Source: Siderastrea siderea (Eukaryota; Cnidaria; Anthozoa; Scleractinia; Rhizangiidae). Taken from it: a stretch of DNA of 64,000 bases. A program made the translations under genes and the position numbers. The notes beneath the pieces are model-generated. The model had not been told where the DNA came from. It made no database searches and worked only from the letters and a program-made list of their open reading frames with translations. Shown here piece by piece: positions 12,401 through 22,400 of the stretch. Every line of letters begins with the position of its first letter. The stretch's first letter is position 1. The stretch is taken from contig OZ034969.1 of the NCBI GenBank assembly GCA_964030785.1, positions 29,957,401-30,021,400 on the forward strand, read 5' to 3'.

Positions 12401-13350
12401 CCGCAAAACCGCCTGCTTTGCAGGCTAATAAAAGGGTTATCATTTTGACAATAAGGAGTGAGGTTTTGAAAATTGAAATGGAGCCTTCTCTGTTTTATTG
12501 GGAACCCTTCCCCCTTCCCCCTTCCCCCTTTCCCCTTCCCTCCTTCCCCCCTTCCCCTTCCTAGGAAATTATGTCACCACACAGAATTACATTCTTGATA
12601 TTTAAACTTTGCTGAATGAAGTTCTGTTTCTTCTCACACTTCTACCAATGGCACAGTTTTGTACCTAACTTCTTTCTGTTACAAGATTTTGCTATGAAGA
12701 TTAAATCTCTTTGGTCAATGCCTCTTCATACGTTTAAAAAATTGTTCCAAACTTTTTTTTCCCTGTCATACACAGATGGGAATACAAAACACACACAAAG
12801 AAAACAAAACAAACAAACAAACAAAATTATCTGATGACGGCAATTTAAATTTACCCTGCTGCCATTTTTTCGCTTTACAAACAGCATGGGTGTGGGTTAC
12901 CTGTACTATTGTTCCAACAGGGAATGTTTTCCTTGGGGTCGGAATTGTACACGTACATATGCATGTCTCAGATTAGTTGAGATTAACATTGCTGAACTGT
13001 CACATCATACAACCAGACAGAAAAAAAAAAAAGAAAAATCAAGCCAAGAACGCGATAGGTATTGCACAAAATTTTAGAAAGTAAAAAAGCTTATTGAAAC
13101 TGATTTAACTCTTTCCTATGCAATGCAACTATGCAAGAAGCCACGAAGTAAAGATCTGCTGATTTCCCTTCACGGACACGTGTTTCAAACACAAAATTGA
13201 AATTTGAATAATAACAACTTTAGAGCTATTCAACATAGACCCAGAGGCCATATCTTTACATTCAAGCAGGTCGAAGGTTTCGACGACCTTAAAAATTGAA
13301 TAGTTAACTAAAATCTTTTTTATAAGCTCACCTGAAAAATGGCCCGCCAT
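1869..13350 (-). CDS. DDX1: DDX1 ATP-dependent RNA helicase with SPRY insert, 5' part (exons 1-13), runs off the left edge
   Basis: DEAD-box helicase; in animals DDX1 acts in the tRNA-ligase complex and in nuclear and cytoplasmic RNA processing. Coding exons on the minus strand: 13332-13350, 9909-9960, 8380-8443, 8253-8282, 7686-7791, 6685-6735, 6393-6476, 5589-5672, 4752-4828, 3721-3793, 3522-3598, 2724-2777, 1869-1932. Phases agree throughout (835 nt, 278 codons). Visible in order: start [15 protein letters not shown]-motif region [12 protein letters not shown] (about residues 24-35); Walker [11 protein letters not shown] (46-55); an Ala-rich linker; then the SPRY insert with [39 protein letters not shown] and KFSKNG, which is diagnostic of DDX1 among DEAD-box proteins. 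Exon 1 carries only 19 coding bases; the 3.4-kb first intron and 1.5-kb second intron hold transposon debris. The exon 5 donor (GTGCAA) is weak but is required by phase. DEAD, SAT and motif VI are not in the window. The identity is near certain; exon 1 is the least secure junction. Confidence 0.93.
2046..2514. mobile_element. Tigger/pogo-like non-autonomous element, 469 bp
   Basis: Ends are AAGTGGAACCCCTATCTAA (left) and the complement of CAGTGGATCCCGATTTAACG (right), flanked by TA on each side, as for Tc1/mariner-pogo elements. The interior repeats 'gatataacgaac'-like units. It lies between DDX1 exons 12 and 13 and carries no transposase. Confidence 0.75.
3424..3516. repeat. (AAT)n microsatellite
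   Basis: About 30 copies of ATA/AAT with one interruption (GATAAT near 3487), ending a few bases before the donor of DDX1 exon 11 (3522). Confidence 0.95.
3900..4728. mobile_element. hAT-like element, 829 bp, decayed
   Basis: Terminal inverted repeats CAGGGCTCGAAATAG and CTATTTCGAGCCCTG, flanked by a direct CGCTA (3895-3899 and 4729-4733). Subterminal repeats of TTTGGCAGGCC and TGGCCTGCCA occur at both ends. On the minus strand around 4250-4360 a short frame reads [20 protein letters not shown], which could be a transposase tail. It sits in DDX1 intron 9. Confidence 0.75.
7078..7623 (-). mobile_element. 3' end of a non-LTR retrotransposon (RT C-terminal fragment)
   Basis: The minus-strand frame 7279-7623 contains [18 protein letters not shown] and [14 protein letters not shown] followed by a short tail and stop, the C-terminal reverse-transcriptase pattern of CR1/L2-like LINEs (host lines, 'N..R' block, 'W/IFNSLP' block). 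A 3' UTR follows and ends in an (TTA)n tract at 7097-7122, a typical LINE microsatellite tail. 5'-truncated copy within DDX1 intron 5. Confidence 0.75.
8162..8218. repeat. (CCATA)n microsatellite
   Basis: Repeated ACCAT/CCATA pentamers that decay to ACTATA, in DDX1 intron 4. Confidence 0.9.
8852..8955. repeat. Perfect 104-bp palindrome
   Basis: The two 52-bp arms are exact reverse complements with no spacer; the centre is CTTTATATAAAG. It lies in DDX1 intron 2, next to and overlapping the truncated end of the DUF3504 fragment. It would form a cruciform or a long RNA hairpin. Confidence 0.95.
8914..9345 (-). pseudogene. Truncated N-terminal fragment of a DUF3504/KIAA1958-type (Crypton-related) protein
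   Basis: A 143-codon open frame inside DDX1 intron 2. It carries [20 protein letters not shown] and [20 protein letters not shown] followed by PPRT, the N-terminal signature of cnidarian DUF3504 proteins related to Crypton tyrosine recombinases and ZMYM/KIAA1958. In that family the core domain follows YPPRT; here homology stops at once and the frame runs into the AT-rich palindrome at 8852-8955. No catalytic recombinase region is present, so it is a broken, presumably dead insertion. Confidence 0.7.
9586..9690. repeat. Inverted repeat with GC hairpin core
   Basis: AATAAACTCGCAGATCGTG and GTTTTATCGGGT...ACCACTCG pair with CGTGGTTTTAAACCCGAT, AAACAC and CTCGTTTATT around a GGCTACGCC loop. Probably a dispersed small foldback element in DDX1 intron 2. 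Confidence 0.65.
10137..10560 (-). mobile_element. Fragment of a jockey/RTE-like non-LTR retrotransposon
   Basis: The minus-strand frame 10332-10553 reads [20 protein letters not shown] and later [11 protein letters not shown], resembling the RT C-terminus of LINEs common in coral genomes (a 'W..C...L..ID.iQ.RalR.G' block). Both ends are lost. It lies in DDX1 intron 1. Confidence 0.6.
11027..11160. repeat. GC-rich dispersed repeat with internal palindromes
   Basis: Starts GTAGCCTGCGTAGCTGGCGG and ends AATACCGCCTGCCCGGATGG, so the ends pair (GCGGTATT with AATACCGC). Inside are GCGGCGAAGCCGC and GGCGCAGCCGCGA hairpin units. A non-autonomous DNA element is likely. In DDX1 intron 1. Confidence 0.55.
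12180..12564. repeat. Inverted repeat plus long polypyrimidine tracts
   Basis: 12188-12219 is a near-perfect hairpin (GAATTTTCCGTCC with GGACGGAAAATTC). Two CT-rich tracts follow, 12254-12333 and 12506-12561, with (CCCCTT)n units. Between them AAAATGGCGGCCAGTCG looks like an initiator but codes only five residues before a stop. Open frames here are low-complexity artefacts. Confidence 0.7.
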
Positions 13351-13466
13351 TTTGGTTTGAGCAGCGCGCGAAACGAGGGATACTGGAAATAGTAGTGCCA
13401 GTCTTACTCTGATGCGTGGGTAATGCCTGGCAGATATTGGCTTCTGCAAAGGGTTGTGAAACATAA
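13351..13466. promoter_or_regulatory. 116-bp bidirectional promoter/5'UTR between DDX1 and SIRT5
   Basis: The DDX1 ATG (13350, minus) and SIRT5 ATG (13467, plus) are head to head with 116 bp between them, so both 5'UTRs and core promoters must share or overlap this DNA. No TATA box is seen. A CpG-containing stretch (AGCAGCGCGCGAAACGAG) lies near the DDX1 side, and the DDX1 start codon sits inside AAAATGGCGG on the minus strand, which resembles a YY1-type initiator element of housekeeping genes. Transcription starts are inferred, not seen. Confidence 0.75.
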
Positions 13467-16400
13467 ATGTTTGGATTGCGGAAGCTTAACTCTTGGACAG
13501 GGTTAGGGTCGAAAGCGATTAACAAGTTTCAAACTATAATGGCCGAGAACTCCTTTCACACGAACAGTGCGGATAAAGCAGAATTCCGAGATCTGCTTCA
13601 CAAAGCACAAAATGTTGTTGTTCTGAGCGGTGCTGGAGCGAGTGCTGAAAGCGGTATTCCAACATTTCGTGGCGCTGGTGGTCTGTGGAGAACCTTTAGA
13701 GCTCAGGAATTAGCAAGCCCCGATGCGTTTCAAAGGAATCCGTCGTTAGTTTGGGAATTCTATAGTCACAGACGGGAAGTTGCCTTGTCAAAACAACCAA
13801 ACAAGGCCCATTACGCCATTGCAGAGTTTCAAAAGAGGTTGAAAGAAGACGGAAGGAGTGTCACTGTTATCACACAGAATATTGACGATCTGCATCAAAG
13901 AGCTGGCACTGAAGGTGTAATAGAGCTTCATGGTTAGTTTTCCATTCCATCACTAACGTTATTTTACTGCTATGGTTCTTAAAGCATTTCGCTGTACTTA
14001 GGACAACTTTATGGCACCATACAGCCATCACCTGACACATACCCGCCGTGTTTAAGAATTTACAGTAATTTATTGCAGAGTCACTCATGGCTTGTTCCTC
14101 GGTCTGTTCTGACTATTCTTAAATAGACTATAGTCCGCTGAAATCAAGTTCATAGTAGACGTTACTCAAAAAAGAAAGTTGGAAGAAGTCTTATTTTTAT
14201 TGAGTGGATAATAATAGGACGACAAGGTAACGATGGCTATTAAAAATTGTTGGCCATTAAATAGACTCTTAAACAGCTACATGTACACCTTATAAAAATT
14301 CCTTTATACCTTTTAAATAAAAATTTTCAATAGTCCATATTTAAAGGGAATGACATCATCACCTCTAATATTTAGTCAAAGGTTCACCATGCACTCTCAG
14401 CATTTATTAGGCCCCTTGGGACGGTCAGGAATACTTGGAATGAGTTCGGAGAATACCTCGCAAATAATAAAAATAAAGAATTATTAGCCAATCAAATTAA
14501 GTAATGCATACTTTGGTCAGGATGAGAAGGGGAAGAAAATGTTTTGTATTAACCATTCCCAGCTGGGAACTTTTCCTAATACTATTGGATCTCTTAAGCC
14601 GGATATTAAATATATTAGTGTTCCACTGATAAGTAGTTGTTGAATGTATTGTGATTTTTTTTGTAACTATGGTTTATAGCCAATCTTGAGTTTCTTCAGT
14701 TCAGTGTAACAGCTCATTATTGGTGATTTAAGGTTGTTTCTAACTTGTACATAGGTACATGCAATGCGTTAAACTTAATTAGTTAATAGTGTTAGACTGT
14801 GGGTACATGCAGTGCTAGCATATTCTAAAATGCATTAAACGATATAGCCTTCCTTAGTACTGAACATTAGATAATAGATTAACATTAATTGACTCTTGTC
14901 AGTTCCTCCGATCGAGAGTGCATCCATGGGCATTGTTCACAGTTCTTCAGTCAGGTGATCAAACTACAAAACATTTTGGTTTTTTGCCAATTATTAGCAA
15001 CATTCCATGCATACAGCTGTAGATTGTGTTGCCCTTCAACTTAGATATATTGAAAAGACCAGTTTATGTAAATTTTTGTATTTAGAGAACCATCCAATCC
15101 AAATGTGCAGCGTTTTTTGCCCAATTTTCTCCGTGGAGTTTTTGGTCTAGCTCGACGTCACTTCGACTGGTTGTGCTGCGTTGCGTTGTGTTGCGTTTTG
15201 TTGTCTGCTTCGTATTCCGTTGTGTTGTGTTGTGTTGTGTTGTGTTGTGTTGTGTTTTGTTGTTGTGTTGTGATGTGATGTTATGTGTTGTGATCTGTCT
15301 CTTACTTGTTCTCTAGTTTGTTGGCTTAAAACTTCTCAGTTTCCCTGTTCCTTCGACGGACGTACAACGGTTCGACCAGCTCGATCAACTCGACGACTTA
15401 ATAAGCAACACTTCCATCGTGTATTCTCCACAGGCAAACACCGTTTTCTCCGTGGAGGTTTCGTAATCACGACTACTTTTTATGTGCCTTCAGTTGCCCT
15501 GGTTAAGTTAGCCAAAATTTCATCTCTTTCACTAACGAGCGCATTTTGGTGACCAATTCATATGCTAAAAAGAATTCTAAACCTTAAAGGGGCACTGTCA
15601 CCAATTTTTAGGATTGCTATAAAAAGCTAAAAGAGATATTGCAACCAGAGGAAACCCCAAAATACTGGTTCAGTGTAGTTTAAAATTACTCTTACTAACA
15701 GTTCTCAGAAACTTCAATGAAATTATAACTGCGTCCGTTTGGCAGCAGATCGCTGGGATGAAAACGGATTGCAACTTGAAAACATTAGGCTAAAGTTTCT
15801 CCTTAGTTTCTTGGCAAAATCGCCAGAAACTGACTATGGTTTGTTCTCCCTTTGAGAAAATCATTTGATTCCTTTCTGTTAATGTTCTAGGAGCATTTCG
15901 TGTACGAGAAAAGGTACACGTATATGAAATACTTTTCAGAACATTCTTCAACCGAAAACTGGACCTGAAGATCAAGGTGACACAGAGCCCTTCTAAGTAT
16001 ACAGCGAGCTTTAACAAGGCACCCCTTTACCCAAAAACGTAACAAATACTGTGTAATTCAATTGCAAAAAATTGGTCTACCTTTTGAGCAAAGCCAACGG
16101 AGTTTACAGGGTTGAAAGTTTGATCTTTCGGAAGGATATACTGATGAGTTGGCCCATAGATGAAAATAAAATGGTGAAATAGTTAAGATCGTCTAAAACA
16201 ATTGCTAGAAGAGTCGGTGGAGTTTGTTGAGTTGGTCGTTTGCCGAGTTTACAGTGTTCGGTGAAATCCGTCTGTTGACTTTGTCGAGTCGTCGAGATAC
16301 TTTGCCGGTCGGTCGAGTTTGTCTAGTTGGTTCGCGTGGTGCGGTTCGTACTTTCTTATAGTGTGTAAGGATTGTTGATCGATTTTTTAGTGAGGCTCGT

Positions 16401-19400
16401 TATGTTTTTTGAGTTGTGTCGAGGTCTGGAACATTTCGTCTGCCACTGAGTGAGGTTTGTTGAGTTTGTCTAGTTGGTAAGGGTCGTTGCGTTTATCGAG
16501 TTGTGTCGAGGCGTGGAGATTTTGTCTGCCAGTGAGTGCAATTTGTTGAGTATGTCGAGTTGTGTGGCTCTTACTGTCTTAGAGAAAGTGAGCATTGTTG
16601 CGTTTGCCTATTTGGTAAGGAGATGCGTCGAGTTGCGTCGAGGTGTGAAGTTTTAGTTTGCCTCAGCGCGTGACAGTTACTCCACTTTGTCGAGTTGGTC
16701 GCGTTGTGGGTTCGTACTGTCTTAAAATAAGTGAGGATTGTTAAGTTTGTCTGTTTGGTAAGGGTCGTTTTGTTTGTCGAGTTGTGTTGAGATGAGGAGT
16801 TTTGTCTGCCAGTGAGTGAGGGTTGTGGAGTTTGTCGAGTTGCTCGCGTACTAGTGGGGTTCGTGCTGTCTTAAAGTAAGTGAAAGATGTTGAGTTTATC
16901 TATCTGGTAAGGGTGATTGAGTTTGTCTAGTTCTCTGGTGTAGAGATTGTCTGCCAGTGAGTGAAGTTGGTTGATTATGTCTACTAATGTACAACTTTAC
17001 CATAGACGGAATACTAGAAATGGTGAACTTGTCAACAACGCAGCACAGCACAAGGCAACGCAACACAACGAAACGCAACTCAACAGATACAACACAACAG
17101 TTACACAACGGATCGCAACACAACGCAACGCAACAGACACAACACAACAAAACAGGAAATAAAAACCACGCACATATGCTAAACAAACCAGTCGAGGTAA
17201 CGTCGAGGTCGACCAAAAACTCCACAGAAAAAAACGGTCAAAAAACGCTGCAGGTATAATTCAATCGACATTCATTTCTCCCCTGTAGCAAACTACCTCT
17301 AACTTGAAGTCAAAGCCAGGAAACTGCAGACTGTTTTGAAGTCTATAAACAACACAACTTACCCACATTTCCTCATTATACAGCTGATTATAAAGTCATA
17401 GGAAAGTATGTTAAAGAAATTTGTCCTAAGTGACACAGTAAAATCCACATTGAAAGTTGACCAACACATAAACAAAGCAGCCCAAGAGAATCCCTCTTGA
17501 GGCTTGACATTCGTGATAAGATTTTTCTTTCGATAAATTGTACATCTTGTTATTTTTAGGTACGTTGTATAAGACAAGATGCACTGTATGTAATCATGTG
17601 GCAGAAAACAGGAACAGCCCAATTGTCCCAGCTCTAGAGGGAAAGGGGTAAGATACAGTGTCATATATCATGCACTCAGATCAACAGGAATATGGTCAAA
17701 TGCTATAGCACTGTGTTTGTGTTTCAGAGTCACTATTATCTGGCCCACGAGCCCACGATCCTTTTTGCACCAAGGATCGAGACCTCTGGCTGGCTCCAAC
17801 ACCAGAAGTCCACAATTCACGGACTCATTGTCAAATCTGGCAAATCTGATTGGCTAAAAATACAAAACGAGAACTACTCTGCGCATGCTCAAAAATCGGG
17901 TCTGGCCAGAGGTATCATTTCATGCGCAGACTGAAGGATCGTGGGCTCTGGGTACGAGAATGGCACCAGTGGCTCTAGTATTACAGACAGTAAGTTTTTC
18001 CTTTTTCTGTTTTTACTGGGCAACAAAGCAATCAGGCCATTCAATGAGGCCTTCCAAGGGGGGTAGCCTTATCGCTTTGTCGCGTCTTTCACTGGAACGA
18101 TGTCGCTGAACCAACGGTTGTAAATGTCGCTGTCGTATTTGTCGCACGTGGAGATGTCGCTTTCGCTTTACAAATTCTCTAAAATAACGGAATTGCTGGT
18201 TGTGTCATAGTCACTGCCCTCCTTTCCCATTTAAATGAGTTTTGTTTTGGAATTTTTGGCACATCTTGGCTGATCGTCAAGAAGAGCATCGACACATGCA
18301 TTTAGCGCCTTCAATATCACATGATCGTGGAGAGGAACTGTTAAATTATTGGCCACTAGTTCCTTCTGTTTCCCCCCAAATGACACAAATCAAGATTATA
18401 GGTACTAGTTAAGTAAAGGTCAGTAAAAAGTTTGCCTCACCGTGAGGCCTGAAGTCACTTGGCATGGAACCCGGCTCTACGGACACCCGCTTAATACGGA
18501 CACCCGTATATAACGGACAGTTTCGTTTGTCCCGACGAAAAGCTCATATATTTTCTCTAAAATTAACCCGCTTAATACGGACACCGGTTAATACGGACAA
18601 CGGACACTTTCCTGTGTCCCCAGTCACAAACTCTCATACTGTATCGTCAACCCTTCTTTACGGACACTGGTTATCTGCGCACTGTTTATTTTCATTGTCA
18701 CAAGCAGATTCTACTCTGCCAACGTGCACCGAGTTGAACGCTAACTGGGAGGAGGAATTTTTCTCCAGCCTATCGGCATCCACCTCTCATAATTCACAAG
18801 ACGACGACGGTGATGAGGATATTGTTGAGGTCAATGCCGAGTCGAAGGAGCCTAAAGTCAAATCAGTGAAAGAAGCTATGATAATGCTGGAGGACGTGAC
18901 TGAATACCTTACCAGTGAAAACCTAACAGAAACGGCGTATGACCTTTCAAAGGTTCTGTCTACTATTGAGTCCACCTGGCTGAGTCGCAAACTAAAAGCG
19001 TCAGTACAAAGTTAAGTCATGGACTTTTTCAAACAATTCCATTGTCGTGTTTCAAGAACAACACTTAAAAGTAATTTTAGTCCGAGACTTACAGATAAAT
19101 GATCGTGAGGTTTCTTTAGGATGAACTCGTTACAGTTACAGTTAAGAAATTAAACGTGTTCTCGTAAAAATGTCTGCTTTAGTCTTTATATCGATAAAAC
19201 ATGTGTCCGTGACGTTTTTTCTGAGAGCCCGCTTAATACGGACACCCGGATAATACGGACACTGTGGTATGTCCCCTTGGTGTCCGTATTAACCGGGTTC
19301 CACTGTATTCTTAAATGTCTTCCTCAACAGGCGATGTGATCTGGAAGAGTGCTTGGCGAGAAAAAAACTTGAACTTGAAGTGAAATCATTATGCAAATCA

Positions 19401-22400
19401 ATCTGAAATCATTTTGTAAATCACTTCACGGTGACGTTCGCACCCCAAAACAAGATTATTACTATTTTACAATAGAAACGAACACGCCTCCATATCTTAA
19501 CTCTTTGGAGTAAGAAACACTCAAGATCTTTGTCTTTTATGACTCTCAAAAGAAAATCAATTCATAAATCCGATCTTTTGGGACCAAGAATATTCTTCCA
19601 ACACTTAGAAACTCTAAAACACGAGCCCCTGCAGAGTGAAGATGAAGAGACAGTGCGTTTGAAAGAACGAGTTCGCCATGAGATAAACGTCCGCCGGAGG
19701 CTGGAGTATCTAGGGGGGTCCGGGGGCATGCTCCCTCGGGAAATTTTAAAATTTTACACTTCGGCAATGCGATTTTCAGCATTCTGAGGGGCAAGTCAAA
19801 GTGGTTTAATTGCTGTAAATTCAAGTCAATTTTTTGCGTCAAAAAGAACGACTATGCTAATAACGTAGATAGTTGGGGATATCCTTCCCTGCTAGCAGAG
19901 GTCTCTCACGGCGAGAGAAAAATGACGCTAGCAGGGAAGGGGGGAGATCCTGAAAATCGGTCAATTTGTTGCTGCGAGCGACTGAGGTAATTGACAGATC
20001 GTAAATGAAGCTTCACATTTAACAGACAAACAGAAAAAAAATCTGATCGTCTGCTCTCAGTCTGGATACAACGCATCAAAGGTCACCAATTTACGGAACC
20101 CTCGAAGTCATGCCAGCGGTTAAGGTGGTTAACAGTCCTAATTTTGACTGGCTGTACTGAAGTACCAATCAAATAGACTCTAATTATTATCTTTTATTGG
20201 ACAAATACACAATATCCCGCCGTCGCTGTCTATCTATAGTGCCTATTGTGTGTCTGTCGTATTTTGCCGGTTCAGTTGAGTCGCTTGTCGGTGTTTAGAA
20301 AGTCCCATGTCGCCAGTTTTCAGGGCCGTGTCGCTTGTCGCTTTTACCCCTTGGAAGGCCTCTTCAATAGCCCAAGGGTACAATTAAGCTATAAAGAAAC
20401 ACAACAAAAGATATCAAAACAACATGAAGGTGTCACATCCAATTGGTTTTTCCATGTGACACCATAAAAACATTCCAAGATTCCGAAATAAATATTAAAT
20501 ATTATAATTGTAGGGTTCATGGTTTTCTACTGTAGTGTAGAAACCCCTGTTTCGTAGGTCAAAATGAAACAAGTGACAGATTAATTTTTGTCAAATTGTT
20601 AAATGTTTTGCTTTAATTTATTTGTATTTAGGGCCCCAGATCCCGATGCTCAAGATGCAAAAATCCCAGAGGAAGATTTGCCCAGGTGAGAAGTGACAGA
20701 CGGTAGCAATTTTGAAGCAAAGCCTTGCCTAGCCTGGTTCTTTGGATTTTGCATTTTAGTAGTTATTAAATATTATTGATACACTGCAGGTGTGATCAGC
20801 CAAACTGTGGAGCACTGGTCCGTCCTCACGTGGTGTGGTTTGGAGAAAGTCTTGATTCTAATGTACTTAGTGCTACTCATGGAGCTTTGGACAAATGTGA
20901 TATGTGCCTTTTGGTGAGGATATCTAATTTGCTTTTTTTCAAATACCTAGCTCATACAATCAAAATACCTTTAGACTACAAAAGAAAAATGACCACTGAA
21001 CTCCAAGGACCAATTTATTTAAATGAAGCCTTAAGACAGGGTTTAGAAAAACTTGCTTTAAACCAGTTAAAAGCATAGTCAGCATACTTTTATAGCAAAA
21101 TTTGGTTAGATACAGCATTATCAGTTTGTAGCCTCTGCGTCATCAGTCATGAGAGTTTCACTGACAGTACAACTTAGACCCTGTTAAACCTGGTTCTACC
21201 AAGTGTTTGTGTGAGCATGCATTATTTTTTAACAGTTCAGCCTTAATTAAACCAGTTGTGACGTATGTTGCACTTTATTATTCAAGCATTATTTATTAAT
21301 ATGTTAGCCCCGTCCCAACAGAGATTTTTTTTTTGAGAACTATCTGTCTTTTAGGTTTTAATTAGAAAACATTCAGGTAAAAGATGATTGTCAATCTCGT
21401 TAATAATTCATCAAGTTTAAAGAAAATGTTTTAAGTGTGACAGAGGTTTGGAAAAATGACAATTTTGTTTCGTATTCGACTGGATATCCAACACCCAAAT
21501 TAAAATTTCCTTCAAACAACCTTATTGTGTCCTGAACGCCATTCTTGGTGGTGGAAATCCTGATCAAACACATGTACACCCCTCCATGTTTGATATTTGA
21601 GGCCCTTTTAGCACAGGTATGCATGCCTGCCATATAAGTACAGAGTAGGCTCAGAAATCTAACCTAAAGATAGCTGTGGAGTACAGAGACTTAAGCACAG
21701 AAATCTAACCTAAACATAGCTATTATAACTGCTGAGATGTTTCGTCTTCATAAAAACTGTGCATGATTGTAATCTCTCAGGTTGGCACCTCATCTGTGGT
21801 TTACCCTGCAGCTGGTTTTGCTCCATTGCTGGCTCTCAAAGGAGTTCCAGTTGCAGAGTTTAATATGGAAGAGACACCATGCACTGGCGTATTCAGGTAA
21901 CGTTCCCAAAATTGGCCAAACTCCCCAAGTTAAAGGGGCTGTGTCATGGCAGTCCAGTCCAATTTGTTTAGTTTTTCCAATTACTAATAGTTTTTTAAAA
22001 ACCCAATTACAATCCATGTTAATCTTCTTCAATTTGGCCTATCCGTGCCTTCTTCTGTATTTGCTGCCTTATTTAAACCTTCCATCGATGTTTTAAGCAG
22101 TTATTTTTTGTTTCGCTTAATTTGGTGGCCAGGTCTTAGTGGCTGAATTTGGCAAAATTTCGTGACACAGCTCCTTTAAGATAAGCCCCAAGAGTTGTCC
22201 TTTTCCCTCGTTTGTATTCCAATACTTGCATAGCTTTCCAAGAGTCTCTGCTCAGTGGTTGGACCATCTGACAAGTGTGCTGTTTGACTCCCATTTAGTA
22301 CTCAAAACTTTTTTCTCGAGTTCCACACTTGTGACAAACTGAATATCACAACCGACCAATTGCAACAAATGACACCAGTCTGTCTTTCATCTGCAATTCC

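Larger units (their letters stand above)
18036..20385. mobile_element. Possible outer element carrying the Tigger copy (nested insertion)
   Basis: CAATGAGGCCTTCCAAGGGG near 18044 and its near complement ACCCCTTGGAAGGCCTCTTC near 20346 face each other, and GTCGCT-rich repeats adjoin both (18070-18170 and 20255-20345). This fits one 2.3-kb element later split by the Tigger insertion. No target duplication could be fixed. Confidence 0.45.

Noticed and set aside
12223..12564. 113-codon Pro/Ser/Phe-rich frame
   Set aside because: Produced by polypyrimidine tracts; no domain and no splice context.
16896..17259. Overlapping frames on both strands rich in Thr/Gln/Asn or Cys/Val
   Set aside because: Translation of (CAACA)n repeats of the foldback element.
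19319..19382. Possible SIRT5 exon 2 (CAG then GGCGATGTGATCTGGAAG)
   Set aside because: Has an in-phase start but lacks the CxxC and AEN...PALxGKG pattern; 17560-17647 fits family and both phases exactly.
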